DNA from: an uncultured Bartonella sp.
GTDB lineage: Bacteria; Pseudomonadota; Alphaproteobacteria; Rhizobiales; Rhizobiaceae
Direction: 5' to 3'
Length of the DNA stretch: 41,819 nt
Assembly: GCA_946481695.1 (NCBI GenBank)
Contig: CAMLON010000013.1
Location: 1-41,819 of the forward strand
Shown: positions 34,801-41,819 of the stretch, one piece after another
How the letters are laid out: the number at the start of each line of letters is the position of its first letter
Position numbering within the stretch: the stretch's first letter is position 1
Notes under the pieces: generated by a model
The model's database searches: none
Told to the model about the DNA's origin: nothing
Seen by the model: the letters and a program-made list of their open reading frames with translations, nothing else
Translations under genes and position numbers: made by a program

Positions 34801-35035
34801 TTACTATTTTGAGGCTTATGACGCCAATTGAAAAGAAATAACAATTAGAATTCAATATTCTGTCCACGGTTATGGTATTTGTCGAGTGCGCAATGCGTTT
34901 GTTCGAGCCTTAAAAGTGAGGCTTTGCGCATTACTGATGCCGATAAGGGCAATGAGATAAAAAGCGAAAGTTCTTACAAGTGTCGTTCATGCATGAAAAT
35001 GATATTATCAAAAAATAATCCAAGGTGAAGATTCA

Positions 35036-35368
35036 ATGAGAAAATTTTTATCTCTTTTATGTGTCGTCCTTATGCTGAGTGGCTGTTGGCTTTCTCTCAA
35101 CTTTAGTCAGGAAATTCAAGATAAATGGCGTGGGCAACCTATTGAAAATATCATCAACCGGTTAGGCCCATTCCATGCCGCACAAAATAAAAAGGGAGAA
35201 AAATATATATACTGGGAACAATCTTTTCAAAAAAGTACACCTACAGGATCTGAGTTAGCTTATTGTGAAACCCGCGCGTTCTATGACGACCACGGCAAAA
35301 TTACAAGGCTGGATACTTATTCGAGAGGAGCTAATTGCGCTCTTAGTTTTAGAAACTCGCTAAAGTAA
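35036..35368 (+). CDS. Small lipoprotein of unknown function
   Basis: The 110-residue protein begins MRKFLSLLCVVLMLSGCWLS with lipobox LSGC. The mature part (KWRGQPIENIINRLGPFHAA, YIYWEQSF) resembles the SmpA/OmlA-like 'GxP' fold seen in many small proteobacterial lipoproteins, though this is a loose impression. It is the second of three lipoprotein genes after the haemagglutinin remnant and may be part of a duplicated immunity or accessory set. Confidence 0.7.
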   Translation: MRKFLSLLCVVLMLSGCWLSLNFSQEIQDKWRGQPIENIINRLGPFHAAQNKKGEKYIYWEQSFQKSTPTGSELAYCETRAFYDDHGKITRLDTYSRGANCALSFRNSLK

Positions 35369-35440
35369 AACAGTTGTTATCGGTTGGTTTTAAATAATTC
35401 AGCATGTAGAAAAATTGTCTTTATTAGGGCTGTTGTTAAA

Positions 35441-35605
35441 ATGAAAAAACGTGCAATAACTATATTTGTTTTCATCGTTTCGGGTCTCTTCCTCACCGCT
35501 TGTCAACAAACCACTGCGACGTCGTCTCAAGAAAAACCGGCTATGGTAAAAAAAAGCGAAAAGCTTTGTGAACGACTAGGGTGTCATGTGACATATCACC
35601 CATAA
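35441..35605 (+). CDS. Very small lipoprotein
   Basis: The 54-residue protein has a lipoprotein signal (MKKRAITIFVFIVSGLFLTA, lipobox LTAC) and a short polar tail with two further Cys (KLCERLGCHVTYHP). Most of the mature part is Ser/Thr/Gln. Function is unknown. An earlier ATG at 35384 is in frame but would spoil the signal peptide. Confidence 0.6.
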   Translation: MKKRAITIFVFIVSGLFLTACQQTTATSSQEKPAMVKKSEKLCERLGCHVTYHP

Positions 35606-35727
35606 TTCTGACTTATTTTCATGGCCTTTACAGGCGTTGTCAGAATAAAGTTGTACTTCGGCAAAGACTTAACCCCTTAAAGACGAGACACATTCATGTT
35701 GGTGACTTTAGCGCGATGAAGGCACGC

Positions 35728-36215
35728 GACTGTATATTGCCAAGCTCATGAAGAAAAAGAATATAGAAGCAATATGTCGGCGGCTTAACAGCTTGAAGCC
35801 GGCATCCGGTTACAAAGTTTATCCCTATCTGCTGCGCTATCTGGCAGTAATACAGGCTAATCGGGTCTGGGCGAGGGGCATGAGCTAAATTGCGATGGTG
35901 CGCGGTTTTGTTTATCTTTGTGCCGTTGTGGACTGGTTTAACAGAAGGGTTTTATCATAGAGACAATCAATCACAATTTGAGCCGCTTTCTCAATAGATG
36001 CAGTCAAAGAGGCTCTTACGTTATGGTAAACTTGACATATTCAATGCCGACAAAGGCTCGCAGTTTACGTCGATGGACTTCACGGCAGTACTAAAGATCG
36101 CGCAAAGCGAAAGTTATAGCACAACGGCGGTCGGTTCCTCCATTTCAACCATGAGCCGTCATAAAAAGGAAGATTCTATCTAAAGGCACTTATGATGAGT
36201 GTGATTGATCTTTCG
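35728..36215 (+). pseudogene. IS3-family transposase (OrfB) remnant
   Basis: Reading through stops gives ASGYKVYPYLLRYLAVIQAN, then RVWARGMS*IAMVRGFVYLCA, VVDWFNRRVLS, and after a shift LDIFNADKGSQFTSMDFTAV. These match the integrase-type catalytic core of IS3 OrfB, including the second Asp region and NADKGSQFTS. At least four in-frame stops and frameshifts, no OrfA and no clear terminal repeats are seen. It is an old, dead insertion between the lipoproteins and the tRNA. Confidence 0.85.
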
Positions 36216-36466
36216 CATTTGCTTTTTTAACTCAAAAAACAAAATGGTGTTTTTCCGCTTGGACGCAGAAAGACAACAGAATTTCAGATGGCAAGCATTT
36301 TGAAAGAAATTTGAAGGATGGTTTCAAATCATGATTGATTGAAAGAATTATTCATAAAAAAACAATTTCCCTCATATATTTTTAAAAAAGTTAAGACCGG
36401 TGCATGCTTTTTTAAAAATGGGAAAGATTGGTTTTTGGAAGATATGGTGAAATGCCAAATTTAAAA

Positions 36467-36543
36467 TGGCGCACCCGAAGAGATTCGAACTCCTGACCCC
36501 CAGATTCGTAGTCTGGTGCTCTATCCAGCTGAGCTACGGGTGC
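36467..36543 (-). tRNA. tRNA-Arg (anticodon ACG)
   Basis: The minus strand folds as a full cloverleaf: acceptor GCACCCG/CGGGTGC, D-arm GCTC-AGCTGGATA-GAGC, anticodon stem CCAGA/TCTGG with loop CTACGAA (anticodon ACG), T-arm with GTTCGAATC, discriminator G and an encoded CCA. Decayed mobile DNA lies directly on its 3' side, so the tRNA may have been an integration site. Confidence 0.97.
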
Positions 36544-37219
36544 ACTTTTGAAAACCACCAAAATGATGTTTCCAGCCAGTTCCATCAACGACATCCGGAA
36601 ATGAATATCTTCAATCAACTGACTAGCGGTTTCCTAATTGGTTCGCGAAAGAAATGCAAGAGAAGATTTTATTTTTTTGTTCATTTGTGTCGCAAATTTT
36701 GCAGCTAAGCAGTTTTGAAACTGCAAAATCTCTTTCGGAAATTTGTGTGTTCAAAATGGAGGACGCTAAAAAACAACGGGTAAGGAGAAAGCAAGAGGTT
36801 TAGAAAAACCTGCTTTGATGACAAAACCGCATTTTAAAAGAATTTTATAAAGCCAAATTTATGTTTTTTGAAAAACCCGTATCTACCCAAAAACCGTAAA
36901 TTCTAAATCAAAACATACTGAAAAGCTTGGAAACCGGATACTGCGCGCAAAACGGCTGGTCTGCATTCCCGGAATTTTTACGGAAGATACCGGCTGAAAC
37001 AGCTTGTCGAGATGCCTGTTGAAAAGCATGATAAAAATGCCAGCCAAAAATTTTTAATCTCGCTTGCAAAAATTTGTCGGCTTATTTGGCCTTTTTGGCC
37101 TTATGGCACCAATTTGCTTTTGTTTTAGTGAAGAACCTTTTCAGGAAAACGTCTTATGAATACTCGCGAATAATTGAAAAAACTTGGGAATTAAGTTTTT
37201 GCCTCACCCGACAGCTTTG
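36544..37219. other. Intergenic region between tRNA-Arg and the histidine kinase
   Basis: No gene is supported in about 675 bp. A hairpin (AGGTTT/AAACCT extended by AAAGC/GCTTT) lies at about 36788-36816. The tRNA promoter should be at the left end. Confidence 0.35.
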
Positions 37220-38728
37220 TCAGGCGGTTTTTTCATTCTTTGGTCGTTCTTCACCATGCGAGGGAAGATCGGGAATACGGATTTCAAAATGCGCACCGCC
37301 GCGGTCTTCTTCAATCAATGTAATTTTGCCGCCATGGGCGTTGATAAGCTCTTCGCATATGGTCAATCCCAAGCCTGAACCGTTGCGGCTGGTTGACCCC
37401 TGAAATGGTGAAAACAGATGCTCTTTTGCCTTTGCTGGCAGACCGGGACCGGTATCAACAACATCAATAACGGCCACATTGTCGATACGGTGTCCGCTAA
37501 TGGTGAGCTTGTTTTGAAGATTTTCACCATCTTCGCGCTCCACCATGGCCTGAACAGCATTGCGGCATAAATTGGTGAGGACACGGTGGAGCTGTTCTTC
37601 ATCCGCGTCGATTGTCATATCAACCGGTACTTCGTTAACAAATTCAACGTGATCGGAACCGGGAAGAGTGAGCGATTCAAGGACATCGGCAACAAGGTCA
37701 TGAAGAAGAAGCTTTTTGCGCTTTGGTGCTTCTTCCTGTGTGCGTCCGTAAGTGATAACGGTCTGGCTATAAGTGACCGCGCGATCAATTGCGCGGATAA
37801 GTTTCGGCGCAATTTTCTTCACCATCGGGTCTTTTGCATCGGCAAGGTGATCCGACATCAATTGCGCAGATGCCAGAATATTCCTCATATCATGATTGAT
37901 TTTGGAAACCGCGAGCCCGAGATTGGCAAGGTGTTTCTGGTGGGCATAGCTTTTTTGCAATTCGCTTTCGATAACCGAAATACGTTTTTGCGTAATACCG
38001 AGTTCATCCCAGCGGGGTTCGGGCACCAGAATTTTGCTGGGATTATGCGGCTCTATCACAAAATCCAGCATATTGGTGTAGATATTCTGCAACGGGCGCA
38101 CCAGAAGTTCGTGTACGATGAGGTAAATTGTCGTTGCCGCAACAATCGCAATGGTGAGTGAAATAACAATAAAATGCCACGAAAAGTCGATCATTGCCTG
38201 CCGCAATTTCCTGTCGGCAACGGTGACTTCAAGGGTGATGTCTGTTCCTTCAATAGGCCCGCGAAGAAGCAGAATATTGTTGCCGCCAAAATAGAGCGTT
38301 GTGAGAGAATCAAGCAGTGCTTTGGTTTCGCTGTAATCGGGAAGGTCGATTGTTTCATTAACCTGTTTCAAATCCGGCGAAGTGGCAAGGTTCATTCTCT
38401 CGTCATATCTGACAATGCTTATAGCCAAGGCATCTGTGGCGGTCAGAACATTTTTTTGCAAATTCGGGCTTAGGGTGATTTCGGGGCTTGAAGCCAAAAT
38501 CATGCTGATGGCTTTTGCCGACTGGTGGTGGTCTTCAAGCCAGCTTTCCTGCATGCTGGCAATAGAGGGCATGAAAACCATAATTTCCGTGATGAAAACC
38601 GAAAGCGTAATGAGCAATAACAGCCGGACACGCATACGCCGATAGAAGGGTATTTTCTCATGTTCGCGATCAAGCGACATACCCGTTGTTATAGGCGCCG
38701 GTTCGCCGGTTATTTCTTCGTTAGCCAT
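37220..38728 (-). CDS. Membrane sensor histidine kinase
   Basis: The 502-residue protein has two TM helices (about 32-54 and 185-208) around a periplasmic sensor domain, then a HAMP-like linker and a kinase core. The phospho-acceptor box reads SKINHDMRNILASAQLMSDH, the N-box NLCRNAVQAM, G1 VDTGPGLPAK and G2 GSGLGLTICEEL. It autophosphorylates on His and passes the phosphate to a response regulator not seen nearby, so it is an orphan here. It is divergent from the RND efflux operon; whether it controls it is unknown. Confidence 0.92.
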   Translation of the reverse strand: MANEEITGEPAPITTGMSLDREHEKIPFYRRMRVRLLLLITLSVFITEIMVFMPSIASMQESWLEDHHQSAKAISMILASSPEITLSPNLQKNVLTATDALAISIVRYDERMNLATSPDLKQVNETIDLPDYSETKALLDSLTTLYFGGNNILLLRGPIEGTDITLEVTVADRKLRQAMIDFSWHFIVISLTIAIVAATTIYLIVHELLVRPLQNIYTNMLDFVIEPHNPSKILVPEPRWDELGITQKRISVIESELQKSYAHQKHLANLGLAVSKINHDMRNILASAQLMSDHLADAKDPMVKKIAPKLIRAIDRAVTYSQTVITYGRTQEEAPKRKKLLLHDLVADVLESLTLPGSDHVEFVNEVPVDMTIDADEEQLHRVLTNLCRNAVQAMVEREDGENLQNKLTISGHRIDNVAVIDVVDTGPGLPAKAKEHLFSPFQGSTSRNGSGLGLTICEELINAHGGKITLIEEDRGGAHFEIRIPDLPSHGEERPKNEKTA

Positions 38729-39101
38729 TCAACCTCTTCAGACGAGCGGCATTTTTAGCGAAATGTCGCGTCAGTTTTGACCGATAACGAGTCAGTGCTG
38801 CCTTATAAAACCCGCATTTTAAATTCAGTCTATAAAAATCATTGATTAAGAACAAATTGTTTTTTGCGCTTATCCCGTTGCGTGTTTTCCAGTTCGAATT
38901 ATTACCGAAATTTAACTGGACGAAAAAACGCAAATTTTGCATGAAATACAATGAAAAATCTCCATTAGCGACTTTTCGATCCCGTTTGATGCGGCTTTGG
39001 TGCACCTTAAAAATTGTAGAAGACTTTAAAAACAGAGTGACAAAAAACAGTATCGGATAATAATCTGTCCGATTTTCTCATCCTTTGATGAAAGCAGTGC
39101 G
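38729..39101. other. Divergent promoter region, histidine kinase and RND operon
   Basis: The 370 bp contain no supported gene. Both promoters should lie here. No clear repressor palindrome was found by eye. Confidence 0.4.
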
Positions 39102-40379
39102 ATGAAACGCCCGTCGAAAATTACCATCATCGTCATTATTGGTCTCATTATCGTCTGCCTGTTTGTCTGGCAGGGCTTAAGAAACGGGAAAAATGCCGAT
39201 CATGTCTCCTCTTCGACCCCGAAAACAAACGAGGTGGTTGTAAAACCGGTAAGCCAAAAGCTGATCAATGACCGGTTAAGCGCAATCGGCACGGGAAGGG
39301 CCCTTGCAACCGTTGCCGTCACCCCCTGGTCTAGCGGTGTGATGGACAAGATTTATGTCAGTGCGGGAATGCACGTCAATGTCGGTGATCCGGTTGCAAA
39401 GCTTGATTCCGATAATGAAGAAATCGCCGTCGAGCGCGCCAAGGTGGAAGTCAATGATGCGGAATTGACCATGGCAAGAACGGTCAAGTTGCGTGCCTCC
39501 AATACGGCAACCGAAGTGCAGGAATTGTCGGCAAAACTTGCACTTGACAAGGCAAGGCTCGCACTGCGCGATGCCGAGCTTGCAGCTGATCGGCGCACAA
39601 TCCGCGCGCCGGTAAGCGGCATTGTCGGCATTTTACCGGTTGATGCGGGAAATTACGTGACATCCGATACAACAATCGCCCGCATAGATAATCGCGACCA
39701 TATTCTGATCGATGTCTGGGTGCCGGAACGTTTTGCTCCGCTTATTATAATCGGCCAACAGGTGAAAGCCACATCTATTGCCCGTCCCGGTGAAGAATTT
39801 GTCGGCCGCATCAGCGCCATTGACAATATGATTGATGAACAAAGCCGCACTTTGCGCATTCGTGCGGAAGTCGATAATGCTTCCGGTGTGCTCCAGTCGG
39901 GTATGTCTTTTTCTGTGTCGCTTGCGTTTCCGGGCGACCCTTATCCGGCCGTCGACCCGCTTGCAATCCAGTGGAACGCCGAGGGGGCCTATGTCTGGCG
40001 GGTGAAAAATGGTCCAATGAAAAGTGGTCCAATGAAAAATGGAGTTGTGGAACATGTGCGGGTGGGCATTGTCCAGCGCAATGCGGATTCGGTACTGGTC
40101 ACCGGTGCACTTCATCAAGGAGATCTTGTTGTCACCAAGGGGGTGCAAAATCTGCAAGAAAAAAGTGCAGTCGATATTATGCCGGATGAAGGGGTGAAAG
40201 AGGCGGGAAAAGACGGTTCTCTTAACAATCAGAATAGTCATTCAGCTCAATCTGCTGGCGATCGTGAGGCCCATGAAAAAGCAACGGAAGAGACTTCGGA
40301 TACCCTTAAGAAAAACGCTGACAGTCCCGACAAGCTGAAGGAGAGCCAGAATAAAGCTCCCGAAGGAGCAAACCGGTAA
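39102..40379 (+). CDS. RND efflux periplasmic adaptor (membrane fusion protein)
   Basis: The 425-residue protein has an N-terminal membrane anchor (ITIIVIIGLIIVCLFVWQGL), a barrel-sandwich/lipoyl half-motif (GMHVNVGDPVAKLD), an alpha-hairpin (residues about 105-165), the second half motif (RRTIRAPVSGIVGILPVDAG) and a beta-barrel. The last 60 residues are charged and low-complexity, longer than usual. A small tandem duplication gives NGPMKSGPMKNG. It links the inner-membrane pump to an outer-membrane channel. Its stop overlaps the pump start (TAATG). Confidence 0.92.
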   Translation: MKRPSKITIIVIIGLIIVCLFVWQGLRNGKNADHVSSSTPKTNEVVVKPVSQKLINDRLSAIGTGRALATVAVTPWSSGVMDKIYVSAGMHVNVGDPVAKLDSDNEEIAVERAKVEVNDAELTMARTVKLRASNTATEVQELSAKLALDKARLALRDAELAADRRTIRAPVSGIVGILPVDAGNYVTSDTTIARIDNRDHILIDVWVPERFAPLIIIGQQVKATSIARPGEEFVGRISAIDNMIDEQSRTLRIRAEVDNASGVLQSGMSFSVSLAFPGDPYPAVDPLAIQWNAEGAYVWRVKNGPMKSGPMKNGVVEHVRVGIVQRNADSVLVTGALHQGDLVVTKGVQNLQEKSAVDIMPDEGVKEAGKDGSLNNQNSHSAQSAGDREAHEKATEETSDTLKKNADSPDKLKESQNKAPEGANR

Positions 40380-41819
40380 TGGCGGGCGCTTTTCAAAAAT
40401 CCGGCGAACACGAAAAGAATCGCGAAAAGGATAAAGGCGGGCTGGTTGCGCTTTTTATCCGCCGGCCGGTTTCGGCTTTTGTGCTCAATGTGCTCATTCT
40501 GGTGGCGGGGCTTGCGGCACTTCAGGGTATCGATGTGCGCGAATTGCCGGATGTCGACCGTCCGGTGGTCACAGTCTCAACCGATTTTGATGGCGCGGCG
40601 GCTGAAACAATCGACCGTGAAATCACCCAGAAACTTGAAGATGCGGTTGCACGTGTTTCAGGTGTCAAAACCATATCGTCTCGTTCCTCTTTTGCCCGCT
40701 CGCGGGTAACGGTCGAATTCAATGACGGTGTTGATCTTAATGTAGCCGCAGCCGATATTCGCGATGCTATTTCGCGTGTTACCAATGATTTACCCGATGA
40801 TGCCGATGCCTCCCGCATTATCAAGGCAGATTCCAATGCCGATGCGGTGATGCGCCTTGTCGTCACTTCAACAACAATGAGTGTTGATGATTTGACGGTT
40901 TTGACCGAAGACCAGATTGTCGACACACTTTCGGCAGTCTCCGGTGTTGCAGATGTGCAGGTCAATGGCGACCGTGACAAGATTTTCAGAATAGACATCA
41001 ATCCGGCAAAACTTGCAAGTTATGGCCTGACCATTGCCGATGTCACGAAAACACTTTCCGATATGGCACTTGATGCGCCGGCCGGTTCGCTCAGAAGTTC
41101 CAGTCAGGCGCTGGTGGTGAGAGCAACCGCCAATATCTCCACGCCGGAAGAATTCGAGAATGTCTATCTCAACAATCGTGTGCGTATCGGCGATATTGCC
41201 AATGTTACTCTGGGGCCGGATGTGGAAACCTCGATTGTGCGTGTCAATGGCAAACCCGGTGTCGGGCTTGGTATTGTGCGGCAGGCACAATCAAACACAC
41301 TCGATATTTCCGAAGGAATAAGAGCGGCCGTTGACAATCTCAATAAAACGCTTCCTGAAGGTGTGCATATTACCATTACAAGTGATGATGCAAGCTTTAT
41401 CAAAGGCGCTATTCACGAAGTCGAGGTGGCGCTTGTTGTTGCGGTTTTAAGCGTTGTGGTGATCATTTTTCTGTTTTTGTGGGATTTGCGCGCCACTTTC
41501 ATTCCCGCCCTTTCTATTCCTGTCGCTTTGATTGGCACATTTGCCGCCATTTATCTTGCCGGTTTTTCGGTCAATATTCTAACCCTCCTTGCGCTTGTTC
41601 TTGCAACCGGTCTGGTGGTTGACGATGCGATTGTTGTTCTGGAAAATATCGTGCGTCACCGTAATCTTGGCGCAGGGCCGCGGGCTGCGGCGGTAATCGG
41701 CACAAGAGAAGTGTTTTTTGCCGTGATTGCCACAACATTGACCCTTGTTGCGGTTTTTGTGCCAATTTCCTTTTTGCCAGGTCAGGCAGGCGGGCTTTTC
41801 CGCGAATTCGGTTTTGTGC
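40379..41819 (+). CDS. RND efflux pump, N-terminal 480 residues
   Basis: The frame runs from the ATG overlapping the adaptor stop to the window edge. After a charged leader comes the first TM with LFIRRPVSAFVLNVLILVAG, then the periplasmic porter domain (VRELPDVDRPVVTVSTDFDG and AAAETIDREI, typical of AcrB/MdtB-like pumps). TM2-TM4 carry the proton-relay region (VDDAIVVLENIVRH, two Asp side by side). It is a proton-driven inner-membrane pump acting with the adaptor. Full length would be about 1,030 residues; only the first half is here. Confidence 0.95.
   Translation, partial: MAGAFQKSGEHEKNREKDKGGLVALFIRRPVSAFVLNVLILVAGLAALQGIDVRELPDVDRPVVTVSTDFDGAAAETIDREITQKLEDAVARVSGVKTISSRSSFARSRVTVEFNDGVDLNVAAADIRDAISRVTNDLPDDADASRIIKADSNADAVMRLVVTSTTMSVDDLTVLTEDQIVDTLSAVSGVADVQVNGDRDKIFRIDINPAKLASYGLTIADVTKTLSDMALDAPAGSLRSSSQALVVRATANISTPEEFENVYLNNRVRIGDIANVTLGPDVETSIVRVNGKPGVGLGIVRQAQSNTLDISEGIRAAVDNLNKTLPEGVHITITSDDASFIKGAIHEVEVALVVAVLSVVVIIFLFLWDLRATFIPALSIPVALIGTFAAIYLAGFSVNILTLLALVLATGLVVDDAIVVLENIVRHRNLGAGPRAAAVIGTREVFFAVIATTLTLVAVFVPISFLPGQAGGLFREFGFV

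Noticed and set aside
37205..37238. Plus-strand terminator-like hairpin with T-run at the end of the histidine kinase gene
   Set aside because: It overlaps the kinase coding end, faces the wrong way for that gene, and no plus-strand gene ends there.

Overview
The window looks like a chromosomal segment of an alphaproteobacterium of the Hyphomicrobiales (Rhizobiales). Gene style, moderate GC content and gene set (purine/allantoin breakdown, many small transporters, Tat-tagged oxidoreductases, a decayed filamentous-haemagglutinin gene) would suit a gut-associated Bartonella relative. That assignment is an inference from memory of the families, not a search.

Region 1 (1-5.8 kb) is a CRISPR locus without cas genes in view. 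Three arrays (762-1523, 4161-4726, 5166-5796; 31 repeats of 36 bp, 28 spacers of 29-31 bp) share one repeat and a duplicated AT-rich leader on their left. Two signals say the arrays are transcribed leftwards. On the minus strand every repeat holds a sigma70-like promoter (TTGACC, 16 bp, then TGT-TACAAC). A conserved hairpin plus U-tract lies 5 bp left of each first repeat and reads as a minus-strand terminator. This is the logic of Neisseria-type II-C arrays, so a Cas9 system encoded elsewhere is the best guess. Between arrays 1 and 2 lie two helix-turn-helix genes and a small membrane-protein gene. Two diverged solitary repeats sit among them, one exactly 30 bp before the start codon of a 345-residue HTH protein.

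Region 2 (5.8-13.1 kb) holds a 14-TM MFS pump, a MATE pump, a second MFS transporter, a membrane-type dipeptidase and a ParDE toxin-antitoxin pair.

Region 3 (13.3-23.9 kb) is a purine/allantoin catabolism cluster. Leftward: an NMT1-type ABC importer (binding protein, ATPase, permease), a LysR regulator and ureidoglycine aminohydrolase, with a separate flavin oxidoreductase gene upstream. Rightward: allantoinase PuuE, ureidoglycolate lyase, OHCU decarboxylase and HIU hydrolase. Together they run from hydroxyisourate to glyoxylate and urea, except that urate oxidase and allantoate amidohydrolase are not in the window.

Region 4 (24-32.9 kb) holds an operon of a Tat-type aldo/keto reductase, a frameshifted NAD(P)-binding reductase and an Npt-like carrier. 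Next come a MocR-type regulator, a small membrane ORF, an ATP-grasp ligase and an MFS exporter (a candidate small biosynthetic cluster), then a DoxX-like/AhpD-like pair.

Region 5 (33-36.5 kb) is decayed accessory DNA: a filamentous haemagglutinin/CdiA C-terminal pseudogene, three small lipoproteins, an IS3-family transposase wreck and tRNA-Arg(ACG). Region 6 (37-41.8 kb) holds a sensor histidine kinase and the start of an RND efflux operon that runs off the right edge.
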